Of a stretch of DNA of 43,963 bases, positions 29,470-36,855 are shown piece after piece. Below the pieces are notes generated by a model that was not told the DNA's origin, did no database searches, and saw nothing but the letters and a program-made list of their open reading frames with translations. The translations under genes were made by a program, and so were the position numbers. The DNA comes from Candidatus Woesearchaeota archaeon UBA153 (GTDB lineage: Archaea; Nanobdellota; Nanobdellia; Woesearchaeales; UBA525). The stretch is taken from contig DASH01000055.1 in NCBI GenBank assembly GCA_002503705.1, positions 1-43,963 of the forward strand, read 5' to 3'. Each line of letters begins with the position of its first letter. Within the stretch, counting starts at the first letter, position 1.

Positions 29470-29599
29470 CCGCTACGTCAGCGGGTATTCGCTGGCGCGG
29501 CAAAAATCATCGTCATCGTTCTCAGTTGTACGAAAAGTACTTTCGAGAACCTGAACGAGAAAATCCGGGCCGCGCCAGCACGTTCTGGACCGCGTCCAG
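29470..29599 (+). repeat. Family A palindromic element, copy A5
   Basis: Cores at 29491-29501 and 29569-29579 are perfect inverted repeats. Flanking hairpins are CCGCT-ACGTC-AGCGG (29470-29484) and CTGGAC-CGC-GTCCAG (29585-29599). The interior, 67 nt, has stem GTTCTC/GAGAAC. It begins 31 nt after the stop of the phosphodiesterase-like gene. Confidence 0.8.
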
Positions 29600-29649
29600 C
29601 AGACACTTGCGGAACATATCGAGCTTCGGCTCGACTCAGAATCAGGACG

Positions 29650-31089
29650 TCACAGCCGTTCCTTATTCGCCATCGCGACGAGAACGAAGTAGAGCGGCGT
29701 GACGACGATGACGAGGCCGAGGCCGACGATGAGGAAGAGCGCGCGCATGCCGAGGAGTTGCGCCGCCCACGCGCCGAGAGGGACGAGCACCAAGTACGGT
29801 ATCGCGAGGAGGAAGCCGAGACTGAGATAGTACCGCTTCCGAGTCTCCTCATCCATGAGCTTGCGCGCCAAGAGACCTTGCGCGTACCCGACCATGGCGG
29901 CGCCGAGGACGCTGCACGCGGCCGCTGCCGCGATGGCGGCGAGGTGCGTGTTCACGACGAACGTGAACGGCAAGATCGCGGTCAAGAGCGTCCCGAAGAC
30001 GAGCATGGGCGAGAAGCCGATCGCGCGCTGCACCTTCTTGGTGAACCAAGGTCCGAGGAAGCTCGCGAGGATGGCGATCGAGAAGACGACGGCGACGTTC
30101 AGCACGGGGCCGAGCCACTCGTTCGAGAACTCGCGATAGAGGTAGATGCCGTAGTACGACGCGGCGAGCGTCTCGAGGATGCCCGCGATCGCGGTCGCGA
30201 TGAGGAGGAGGCAGACGTACCGGTGATGGAAGAACCCGCGCCAGTGGCCCCGCAACGAGACGTAATGCTCCTTGATGAACTTGCCGAGCGGGTAACTGCG
30301 CTCTTCGCGCTGTTCCGTGACGAAACTCAAGAGGTAGCCGCTCAGGATGAACGCGAACGCGGTGATCTCGAACGCGAGTAGGTAGCCGATCGGCGTGACG
30401 GCGAACGACGCGCCGAAGAGCGAAAGCGTGACTTTCGCGCCAGTCTCGGGGAACCTGTCGATGAGCCACCCGCTCACGAGCATCGCGACCATCGTGAGGA
30501 GGACGCCGTACTGCCCCATCTTGCGGAGGAAACCGCCCATCTTCTCGCGCCGGAGCGTCTCGAGGACGAACTTGTTGTACAGGTCGCCGTACGTGACGAC
30601 GCCCGCGCCGGCGAGGAGGATGGCGAACGCGAAGAGCCAGACGAACCGCGCGCGGATCGCGAACGCCATGAGGAGGAAGCTGAACCCGAACAGGACGCCC
30701 ATCCCGCCAATCGTGCTGCGCGACACCTTATGGACTTTCGCGTACTCTTGCAAGACCGTCGTGAAGAGCATGCTGATGACGGCGCGGAGCGCGTTGAACA
30801 GCCCGACGAGGAACAAACCGGCCCCGGTGAACGCGAAGAAGACGTTGATGAATTGCGGCGCGCTCGCGCCGTACCCGATGCGGTCGAGGAGGTCTCTCGC
30901 GGCGAAGACCCGCGAGTTGCGCTTGTCCGTCGCGTCCCGGTCGTCGAGGTGTTTCGGCGCCGCCTCTTTCAACGCCTCGTTGATCGCGTCTTCAGAGAAC
31001 CCTTTCTCGAGCAGGCCGTTCCTGATGGTCATCGGACTCTCGTTCTTCGAGAGCCGCGCCCGCACCTCACCTTCTAACGCGTCCGGCAT
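29650..31089 (-). CDS. MFS-like multi-pass transporter with N-terminal helical domain
   Basis: The 479-residue protein has about 12 hydrophobic segments (from residue 75 on) in two halves separated by a charged loop (RGHWRGFFHHR region), as in the major facilitator superfamily. The first 50 residues hold a small helical domain (LEGEVRARLSKNESPMTIRN, then GLLEKGFSEDAINEALKEA). This resembles a module found at the N-terminus of many DPANN membrane proteins. The transported solute cannot be inferred. ATG 31089 has CTTTATAAACG 28 nt upstream. It is divergent from the FG-GAP gene. Confidence 0.78.
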   Translation of the reverse strand: MPDALEGEVRARLSKNESPMTIRNGLLEKGFSEDAINEALKEAAPKHLDDRDATDKRNSRVFAARDLLDRIGYGASAPQFINVFFAFTGAGLFLVGLFNALRAVISMLFTTVLQEYAKVHKVSRSTIGGMGVLFGFSFLLMAFAIRARFVWLFAFAILLAGAGVVTYGDLYNKFVLETLRREKMGGFLRKMGQYGVLLTMVAMLVSGWLIDRFPETGAKVTLSLFGASFAVTPIGYLLAFEITAFAFILSGYLLSFVTEQREERSYPLGKFIKEHYVSLRGHWRGFFHHRYVCLLLIATAIAGILETLAASYYGIYLYREFSNEWLGPVLNVAVVFSIAILASFLGPWFTKKVQRAIGFSPMLVFGTLLTAILPFTFVVNTHLAAIAAAAACSVLGAAMVGYAQGLLARKLMDEETRKRYYLSLGFLLAIPYLVLVPLGAWAAQLLGMRALFLIVGLGLVIVVTPLYFVLVAMANKERL

Positions 31090-31111
31090 CGGAAACCGTA
31101 CCGACGACGGA

Positions 31112-31122
31112 CGTTTATAAAG
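31112..31122 (-). promoter_or_regulatory. TATA box of the MFS-like gene
   Basis: CTTTATAAACG on the minus strand is centred about 28 nt from ATG 31089. Confidence 0.6.
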
Positions 31123-31182
31123 TTTTTCGGGAATGACGGAAACGATTCTGACTCTGCACGAGTAGTGTCGTTCTCGTCATAA

Positions 31183-31193
31183 ACTTTAAATAC
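31183..31193 (+). promoter_or_regulatory. TATA box of the FG-GAP/KaiC-like pair
   Basis: ACTTTAAATAC is centred 28 nt before ATG 31216. Confidence 0.6.
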
Positions 31194-31215
31194 CCTCCTT
31201 CCTCGGGTCGCCGGT

Positions 31216-32460
31216 ATGTTCTCATTTGGCAAGTCGTCGAGCAAGCACAAGGGGCGCATCGTCCAACGATGGGTCTTTGAGGCGAAGAGCCCGCTCTTGA
31301 GCAGCGCCGCCGCGGTCGACATCGACGGCGACGGGCAGAAGGAGATCATCTTCGGGACGAAAGACGGCAAGGTCTTCTGCATCACGGAAGAGAACAAGCA
31401 GAAGTGGGTGTACGCGATCAGCGAGAAAGTCGACGAGACGGAGAGTTTCTTCTACGACGCGGAACGCATCGACGCGGTCCCCGCGACGCCCACCATCAAG
31501 GACGTGAACGATGACGGCAAGCCGGAAGTCCTCTTCGGCACGGAGCTCGGCATCGTCTACTGCCTGAGCGGCGAGGGGAAGCTCGTCTGGCAATACCGGG
31601 GGAAGGGCGCGGTGCGCGGCCGCATCCTCGTCGACGACATCGACGGCGACGGCTCGCAGGAAGTCCTGTTCGGGACGACGACGGGCAAGTTCATCATCCT
31701 CGACCATACGGGCAAGCAACGCTTCGTCTTCGAGACGCAAGCGAGCGTTGAAGGAGAGCCCGCGGTCATCCGTGAAGGGCGGACGCAGGTCATCTTCGGG
31801 AACGAGCAAGGCACCATCTTCTCGTACAACCCGCTCGGCAACCTGCTCTGGACGTTCAAGGCGGACGGCGCGGTGCGCGCGAAGCCCGTCGCGGGCAAGC
31901 TGCTCGGGCAGGACGCGCTCATCATCGGGGACATCGCGGGCGTGCTGCACTGTCTCGACCTGAACGGGGTGGAGCGTTGGCGGTTCAAGACGGAAGGCGC
32001 GATTTACGGGCGCGCGACGATTGCCGACGTGAACCGTGACGAAAGCCCGGAGATCATCTTCGGCAGTTGCGACAACAAGGTGTACTGTTTGAGCGCGAGG
32101 GGCGAGCGCATCTGGAGCTACGAGACGGACTTCTGGATCGTCACGAGCCCGATTGTCACGGACATCGACGGCGACGGAGAGTTGGAGATCGTCGTCGGCA
32201 GCTATGACCATAACGTGTACGTCTTGGATGGGGAGGGCGCGTACGACCTCGACTACATGCCGGGATTGTCAGGAGTCGCGCACCAGAGCGGCCATTACAC
32301 GAGCGTCGCGACGAAAGAGGCGGGCGAGCACGTCGGCAAGCGGTTGTGGCAGATCAAGACGCAGGGCATGATCGTGGGTTGCGAAGAGCTTGAGAAGGAC
32401 AACATCATCGTGAACGTCAAGACGGGTTTCGTCGACGACCTCAAGCATGAGAACGAGTGA
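31216..32460 (+). CDS. FG-GAP/PQQ-like beta-propeller repeat protein, cytoplasmic
   Basis: The 414-residue protein has six to seven propeller blades. Several carry the calcium-binding DxDGDG pattern (VDIDGDGQKEIIFGT, IKDVNDDGKPEVLFGT, VDDIDGDGSQEVLFGT, VTDIDGDGELEIVVGS). Alternating blades end with a Trp-containing strand (KWVYAI, LVWQYRG, LWTFKADG, RWRFKTEG), as in PQQ-type propellers. No signal peptide or membrane segment is present, which is unusual for FG-GAP proteins. The next gene, a KaiC-like ATPase, lies 79 nt downstream without a clear promoter of its own. The two may work together. Confidence 0.82.
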   Translation: MFSFGKSSSKHKGRIVQRWVFEAKSPLLSSAAAVDIDGDGQKEIIFGTKDGKVFCITEENKQKWVYAISEKVDETESFFYDAERIDAVPATPTIKDVNDDGKPEVLFGTELGIVYCLSGEGKLVWQYRGKGAVRGRILVDDIDGDGSQEVLFGTTTGKFIILDHTGKQRFVFETQASVEGEPAVIREGRTQVIFGNEQGTIFSYNPLGNLLWTFKADGAVRAKPVAGKLLGQDALIIGDIAGVLHCLDLNGVERWRFKTEGAIYGRATIADVNRDESPEIIFGSCDNKVYCLSARGERIWSYETDFWIVTSPIVTDIDGDGELEIVVGSYDHNVYVLDGEGAYDLDYMPGLSGVAHQSGHYTSVATKEAGEHVGKRLWQIKTQGMIVGCEELEKDNIIVNVKTGFVDDLKHENE

Positions 32461-32539
32461 ACCCTGCCCCATCCCCGCCCCCCAAAAAAAAGGCTTCCAA
32501 CTTTTCAGCAGTGAGAAAAAAAAGAGCAGGTGAGCATTC

Positions 32540-33355
32540 ATGGCGGAACGAGTCGTCGGAGACAAGACGCAGATCAAGCGGATCAAACTGCACATCCAAG
32601 GGCTTGACGAGAACATCCAGGGCGGCATCCCGGAAGGCCACGTGACGCTCGTGAGCGGCGCCGCGGGGACGATGAAGAGCAGCGTCTGCTTCAACAGCCT
32701 CTATCATGAAGCCGTCGCGGGGAAGAACGGCCTGTACATCTCGCTCGAACAGTCCGCGGAGAGCCTCGTCAACCACATGGTGAACATGGGGTACGACCTC
32801 TCCAAGGTGGACCTCGTCATGGTGAAGGAGCTCGCCGAGCTGAAGAATCGGATGGACGGCATCAAGTCCGGCGGGAAAGGCAGCCTCATCATCGTCGACA
32901 TCGGCACCATCCGGAAGGAGATCCGCGACGTGAACACGGACGAGAACAAGTCCTGGATGAACGTGATCAAGAACGTCGTCAAGAAGATCAACGTCGAGGC
33001 GGGCTGTCCCCTGTTCGTCCTCGATTCGCTCAGCGCGCTCTACGTGCTCTCGCGGTTCGAGAACCCGCGGATTGAGCTGTTCTACATCTTCGAGTTCCTG
33101 CGAGACTTGGGCATCACGAGCTTCCTCATCAGCGAGATGCCCCTCGACGGCTCGAAGTACTCCGAGTACGAGATCGAGGATTTCCTCAGCGACGGCATCA
33201 TCACGATTCGGCTGACCACGTACCGCCGCCAAGTGGTGCGCGAGATCAGCGTGGTGAAGATGCGCACGACGGCGTGCAACAACGACATCTTCAGCCTCGA
33301 GTTCCGCAACGGCCAGTTCCAAGCGCTGTACGGCGGCCAGAACCCGTTGCTGTAG
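32540..33355 (+). CDS. KaiC/RadA-like RecA-superfamily ATPase
   Basis: The 271-residue protein has one KaiC-type ATPase domain. LDENIQGGIPEGHVTLVSG leads to Walker A GAAGTMKSS (residues 40-48). GLYISLEQSAESL follows, and Walker B is PLFVLDSLSAL (157-167). The C-terminal part (TTYRRQVVREISVVKMRTT, ending in FRNGQFQAL) is typical of archaeal single-domain KaiC homologues, which act in signalling or motility control rather than recombination. ATG 32540 has an AGGTGAG ribosome binding site 6 nt upstream, consistent with translation from a transcript begun before the FG-GAP gene. Confidence 0.85.
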   Translation: MAERVVGDKTQIKRIKLHIQGLDENIQGGIPEGHVTLVSGAAGTMKSSVCFNSLYHEAVAGKNGLYISLEQSAESLVNHMVNMGYDLSKVDLVMVKELAELKNRMDGIKSGGKGSLIIVDIGTIRKEIRDVNTDENKSWMNVIKNVVKKINVEAGCPLFVLDSLSALYVLSRFENPRIELFYIFEFLRDLGITSFLISEMPLDGSKYSEYEIEDFLSDGIITIRLTTYRRQVVREISVVKMRTTACNNDIFSLEFRNGQFQALYGGQNPLL

Positions 33356-33365
33356 AACCGGCACG

Positions 33366-33468
33366 CTCGGCGTTGCCTTGGAGCGAGGGCAGAAATTCGC
33401 CCGATTCATGCAGGGCGAATTTCGTCATTGCTCGCGCGGAGCGCGAGAAAGACCTCCGCAACGTCGAG
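33366..33468. repeat. Element E, nested inverted repeats
   Basis: CTCGGCGTTGC (33366-33376) pairs with GCAACGTCGAG (33458-33468) at 10 of 11 positions. Within it GAAATTCGCCC (33392-33402) and GGGCGAATTTC (33413-33423) form a perfect 11-bp stem with a 10-nt loop. CTCGCGC-GGA-GCGCGAG is a third hairpin (33431-33447). It begins 10 nt after the stop of the KaiC-like gene. Only one copy is in the window. Confidence 0.7.
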
Positions 33469-33480
33469 CGCGAGGGAAAA

Positions 33481-33491
33481 CTTCATAAAAC
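33481..33491 (+). promoter_or_regulatory. TATA-like box
   Basis: TTCATAAAACG is centred about 27 nt before ATG 33513. Confidence 0.5.
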
Positions 33492-33512
33492 GATTTTTTC
33501 TCCTCCTTCTCC

Positions 33513-34172
33513 ATGAAGTACAAGCTCGTCTGTTTCGATATCGACGGCACGCTCATCAGCGATGACCGGCAGAACTATTGGGGCACGCTGCACCAGGAGA
33601 TTGAAGGCGAAGAGGAAGGGACCCGTATCGAGGAGAAGTTCCACGCCGCGTTCAAAGCGGGAGAGATCACGTATAAGGATTGGGTTGATTCCGACATCAG
33701 GGGCTTCCAGAAAGCGGGCGCGACGAAGGAGGAGTTCTTGCGCGCGGCGCGCAGGCACACGTTGCATCCGGGCGCTCGCGAAGCGGTCCACGAGTTGAAA
33801 CGTCGCGGGTACAAGCTCGCCGTCATCTCTGGTTCGTTGAACGTGCTCATCGAGACGTTGTTCCCCGACCACCCGTTCGACGACATCTTCACGAATCTCA
33901 TCTCGTTCGACGAGGACGGGCGTATCGCGTCGTGGCGGGATACGGTGTTTGACCAGGGCGGCAAGCATAAGGCGTTGCACGCGATCTGCAAGCGCGAAGG
34001 CATCCCGCTTGCCGAGACGGTGTTCGTGGGCGACGGCGAGAACGACATCGACATCTTGCAGGAAGCGGGGCTCGGGATCGCGTTCTGCCCGAAGAGCGAG
34101 AAGGTCTCGAAGGCCGCGGACGTCGTCGTGACGAAGAAGGACGTGCGTGAGATCCTCAAGTATCTCGAGTGA
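33513..34172 (+). CDS. HAD-superfamily phosphatase (phosphoserine phosphatase-like)
   Basis: The 219-residue hydrolase has all four HAD motifs. Motif I is CFDIDGTL (D9, D11), motif II is VISGS (about 108-112), Lys150 in QGGKHKAL is motif III, and motif IV is VFVGDGENDIDIL (about 170-182). The helical cap between motifs I and II (residues about 20-85) is of the SerB type, so dephosphorylation of a small phosphate ester is likely. Phosphoserine is the best guess, but no pathway neighbour supports it. Element B2 starts 11 nt after the stop. Confidence 0.85.
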   Translation: MKYKLVCFDIDGTLISDDRQNYWGTLHQEIEGEEEGTRIEEKFHAAFKAGEITYKDWVDSDIRGFQKAGATKEEFLRAARRHTLHPGAREAVHELKRRGYKLAVISGSLNVLIETLFPDHPFDDIFTNLISFDEDGRIASWRDTVFDQGGKHKALHAICKREGIPLAETVFVGDGENDIDILQEAGLGIAFCPKSEKVSKAADVVVTKKDVREILKYLE

Positions 34173-34183
34173 TTCTCAGGGTG

Positions 34184-34312
34184 GCGGCGCTGCTGCGGCC
34201 AATGAACCTCCCTCCGGTCCGGGCATATCCGGGCGCTCGTTACCCCGTGCCGCCTGCGGGCGTCACACTCGCGCCCGGCAATCGCGCCAAGGCAGCAGCG
34301 CTGCAGGCGCCA
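34184..34312 (+). repeat. Family B structured element, copy B2
   Basis: The outer stem is GGCGCTGCTG (34186-34195) with CAGCAGCGC (34293-34301), extended to about 34312 by GGCG/CGCC across a bulge. The interior CCGGTCCGGGCATATCCGGG, GGGCGTCACACTCG, CGCCCGGCA and GCCAAGG is shared with B1 (opposite orientation). The tip hairpin of B1 is replaced here by GCCGCCTGCGGGC. Confidence 0.7.
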
Positions 34313-34344
34313 GAAGAGTGAGAAGAAAAGATGTTTGCTGAACC

Positions 34345-34725
34345 CTATTCCATGTCGTCGGCCATGCCGAGGAGGTTGCCCGCGCTCACTTGTTTCGTTT
34401 CGATGACGGTCTCTTGGCCGCAGTACGGGCAGTGGAGCGGTTTGCTCGTTCTCGTGAAGCGGTAGCGGCAGTTCGCGCACGCGAAGGAGATCGCGCCGGT
34501 CGTTTTCGTCGGCGTCTTGATTGCTGTCTTGCCGACTGTCGGTCTGCGGGTGAACGAGCGGTTCGCGATTGGTTTCGTGATGGGCGCGTCCATGGCCTCT
34601 TTCACGTTCAGGTTCTGGCACTTCCGGCAGACGAGCGTCTTGCCGTCTTTCGCGTATTTCATCTCGTTGACCGGGACGAGGGCCAGGCACCGGCCGCATT
34701 TCATCGTGATGCTCTTGTTCTCCAT
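34345..34725 (-). CDS. Two-zinc-ribbon protein
   Basis: The 126-residue protein has two zinc ribbons joined by a basic linker. The first is MKCGRCLALVP with LVCRKCQNL (Cys at about 10, 13, 33, 36). The second is FACANCRYRF with LHCPYCGQE (Cys at about 82, 85, 98, 101). The linker (RSFTRRPTVGKTAIKTPTKT) is basic and may bind nucleic acid. Function is unknown. ATG 34725 has a GAGGTGG ribosome binding site and an AT box at 34762-34772, giving a short leader. No partner gene is adjacent. Confidence 0.78.
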   Translation of the reverse strand: MENKSITMKCGRCLALVPVNEMKYAKDGKTLVCRKCQNLNVKEAMDAPITKPIANRSFTRRPTVGKTAIKTPTKTTGAISFACANCRYRFTRTSKPLHCPYCGQETVIETKQVSAGNLLGMADDME

Positions 34726-34761
34726 CGTCGTCCACCTCGACCTTGACCTAGTGGTGCCAGG

Positions 34762-34772
34762 AATATTTAAGC
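34762..34772 (-). promoter_or_regulatory. TATA-like box of the zinc-ribbon gene
   Basis: GCTTAAATATT on the minus strand would start transcription near 34742, 17 nt before ATG 34725. Confidence 0.5.
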
Positions 34773-34869
34773 TTATTCTTTCCTCGAGAAAAAAATACTT
34801 ACCTTATGGAAAATAAATGCTGTTTGTCGTCTCAAAAAAACCGGCAAAGACGCCCGCCACTCAAACCTA

Positions 34870-34881
34870 AGGTTTAAATAA
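34870..34881 (+). promoter_or_regulatory. TATA box
   Basis: AGGTTTAAATAA is centred about 28 nt before ATG 34904. Confidence 0.6.
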
Positions 34882-34903
34882 CTACCAACCCTCCAACCAC
34901 CCC

Positions 34904-35407
34904 ATGGCTCGCGAACCCTTACGCCGCCGCACAGTCGGGTATCTCATCATCGGCATCGCCGCGCTCATCGGCGCCATCATCTACGCGTTCAACCGCGCGC
35001 TCACCGACATCGTGAACGCGACGTGCGACCACGGCGCATCGTGCAGCATGTGGGCCTCCATCAGGTTCCAGACGACCGTCAGCCTCGCCATCATGACTGC
35101 CATCCTGCTCATCGGGTTGTACTTCGTCGTCTTCGGCGAACGCCAGCAACAGAAGCGCGAGGCCGAAGAAGCCCGCAAGTTCTCAACGGAACGCTATGAA
35201 GCGCTGAAGAAAACGCTCTCGAAAGCGGAGGACGACCTCATGAAGAGGGTCGTCGCCGCGGACGGCACCATCTTCCAATCAGCCCTCGGCGAGCAGACCG
35301 GGATGACAAAAGTCAAAGTCACGAGGCTCCTCGACAAGCTGGAAGGACGCGGCCTCATCGAACGAAAACGACGCGGGATGACGAACGTCGTCATCATCAA
35401 ACCCTGA
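34904..35407 (+). CDS. Membrane-anchored winged-helix protein
   Basis: The 167-residue protein has two membrane segments (residues about 10-28 and 54-77) followed by a charged helix (EERKFSTERY-like) and a winged helix (EQTGMTKVKVTRLLDKLEGR, then GLIERKRRGMTNVVII). The arrangement places a DNA-binding domain of the MarR/TrmB type on the inner face of the membrane. Such proteins could sense envelope state or metals. It lies directly upstream of the copper cluster on the same strand and is a candidate regulator of it, though only position suggests this. Confidence 0.8.
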   Translation: MAREPLRRRTVGYLIIGIAALIGAIIYAFNRALTDIVNATCDHGASCSMWASIRFQTTVSLAIMTAILLIGLYFVVFGERQQQKREAEEARKFSTERYEALKKTLSKAEDDLMKRVVAADGTIFQSALGEQTGMTKVKVTRLLDKLEGRGLIERKRRGMTNVVIIKP

Positions 35408-35467
35408 AAACGAGCGATTTCACCCGGTTTCTCAACGTCTCGTCGGGTCGTGAAACTAGTTGCAAAC

Positions 35468-35596
35468 GAACCCATATATGCGGTTTCATCTTCTCACACA
35501 AAGGGTGTCGGCGACGCGAGCCCCGGACGAGTCCCCCCAACAAACGTCTCGGGGCCGCGAAGCGGCATCACAACGAACCGTGAACAGAGGTGCACA
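35468..35596 (+). promoter_or_regulatory. Promoter and structured leader of the copper cluster
   Basis: CCCATATATGCGG (35471-35483) is the only TATA-like box before ATG 35597 and would leave a leader of about 95 nt. The leader can fold with GCCCCG/CGGGGC around a C-rich loop and ends in GAGGTG (35587-35592), the ribosome binding site. Long leaders are rare in this window, so post-transcriptional control is possible. No known riboswitch is recognised. Confidence 0.4.
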
Positions 35597-36577
35597 ATGG
35601 CGAAACAAGCAATCAAACAGGAAACGATCCCGGTCAAGGGCATGACGTGCCAGTCGTGCGTCAAGAACATCAAGCGCGGCGTTGGCAAGCTGGACGGCGT
35701 CAGGGACGTCAAGGTCGACTTGCTCGAGCACACGGCAACCGTCTCGTACGACGGCCGCAGGATAGCATTGAAAGATATTGAAGGCGAGATCGCAACGCTC
35801 GGCTACTCGACGGCGAACAGCCAGAAAGGCGGCTCGAGCGGCGTCTGGCAAGGGGTCGCGTACGGCCTCGTTCCGCACCTCGGATGCATCGCGTTCATCA
35901 TCGGCAGTATCGTCGGCTCGACCCTGCTCATCCAGCTCGCCAAGCCGTTATTGATGAACCGGTACTTTTTCCACATCCTCGTCGCGATCTCGTTCGCCTT
36001 CGCCACGGCGGGCATCCTGCTCTACCTGCGCAGCAACGGGCTGCTCAGCTGGCGCGGCGCGAAACGCAAAGCAGGGTATATCAGTACGATGTACGGCACG
36101 ACAATCGGCGTGAACCTCTTGCTGTTCCTCATCATCTTCCCGGCGTTGGCGAACGTGAGCGTCGCCTCGACGGCGAGCGAAGCGCAGAACGCGGGGAACG
36201 GCCTCGCAGGCGGCGTCGCCTCGACGGCGAACCTCGCCTCGTTCACGATGACGGTCGACATTCCGTGCCCCGGCCACGCGCCCCTCATCTCGAGCGAAGT
36301 GAAGAGCGTGACAGGAGTCCGCGGGATTGCGTACTCGTTCCCAAAAACGTTCACCGTCACGTACGACCCCGCGGTCACGAGCAAGGAAGCGGTGCTCGCC
36401 CTCGACGTCTTCCAGGAATACCCTGCGACGATGGTGAGCGAAACGCGCGGCAGAGAGAACACGGATGCCAGCGACGGCGTCGCCGAACTCGGCGTTCAGA
36501 GAACCGCGCGCTCCGCACCCGACGTTCAGAACACCGCACCGTCCGGTTGCGGGTGCGGCGGCTACGGCCTGGGGTGA
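35597..36577 (+). CDS. HMA-domain membrane protein of copper/heavy-metal cluster
   Basis: The 326-residue protein begins with a heavy-metal-associated domain (VKGMTCQSCVKNI, Cys19 and Cys22). Three or four membrane segments (about residues 85-185) follow. A second HMA-like domain has CPGH in place of CxxC (VDIPCPGHAPLISSEVKSV, about 226-244). The C-terminus ends in a Cys-rich SGCGCGGYGLG. The layout recalls mercury/copper uptake or chaperone proteins but no exact family is recognised. It is followed by a CopZ-like chaperone and a CopA-like ATPase, so transport or sensing of monovalent copper is likely. The open frame extends upstream to 35450, but GAGGTG sets ATG 35597. Confidence 0.75.
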   Translation: MAKQAIKQETIPVKGMTCQSCVKNIKRGVGKLDGVRDVKVDLLEHTATVSYDGRRIALKDIEGEIATLGYSTANSQKGGSSGVWQGVAYGLVPHLGCIAFIIGSIVGSTLLIQLAKPLLMNRYFFHILVAISFAFATAGILLYLRSNGLLSWRGAKRKAGYISTMYGTTIGVNLLLFLIIFPALANVSVASTASEAQNAGNGLAGGVASTANLASFTMTVDIPCPGHAPLISSEVKSVTGVRGIAYSFPKTFTVTYDPAVTSKEAVLALDVFQEYPATMVSETRGRENTDASDGVAELGVQRTARSAPDVQNTAPSGCGCGGYGLG

Positions 36578-36592
36578 GAGGGTTCAAGACAA

Positions 36593-36602
36593 TGTTTTAA
36601 AC
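36593..36602 (+). promoter_or_regulatory. TATA-like box before the copZ-like gene
   Basis: TGTTTTAAAC is about 41 nt before ATG 36639. With the GGAGGGTGA ribosome binding site this would give a short leader. It suggests that the chaperone and pump can be transcribed apart from the first gene. Confidence 0.45.
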
Positions 36603-36638
36603 CGAGAACGGATGGTTGCAGGAAGGAGGGTGACTGGT

Positions 36639-36845
36639 ATGGAACAAGTGACGTTGCGCGTGAGAGGTATGCGGTGCAACAGCTGTGAGATGCTCGTGCG
36701 GGAAGCGTTGCAAGAGGTCGAGGGCGTCGTGAAGGCGGTCGTCGACATCGGGAAAGGGACCGCGAGCGTCACGTACGACGAGCGGAAGGCGGGCGAGGAG
36801 AAGTTCCGTCGCGCCGTCGAAACTGAAGGGTACAGTCTCGAGTAG
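36639..36845 (+). CDS. copZ: CopZ-like copper chaperone (HMA domain)
   Basis: The 68-residue protein is a single heavy-metal-associated domain of the ferredoxin-like fold. The metal site is VRGMRCNSCEMLV (Cys13 and Cys16). The fold runs to the end (TASVTYDERKAGEEKF, then VETEGY). Such proteins carry Cu(I) to the CopA pump encoded 10 nt downstream. ATG 36639 is preceded by a strong GGAGGGTGA ribosome binding site. The earlier in-frame ATG 36612 is too close to the TATA box. Confidence 0.88.
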   Translation: MEQVTLRVRGMRCNSCEMLVREALQEVEGVVKAVVDIGKGTASVTYDERKAGEEKFRRAVETEGYSLE

Positions 36846-36855
36846 AACTCTCACG

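Noticed and set aside
29470..29599. 9-bp target duplication around family A copies
   Set aside because: I compared the bases outside the flanking hairpins of A4, A5 and A6 and saw no matching direct repeats, so recent transposition of A is not shown.
36601..36638. Upstream in-frame ATG 36612 as start of the copper chaperone
   Set aside because: It is too close to the TATA box and lacks a ribosome binding site, while ATG 36639 has GGAGGGTGA at the right distance.
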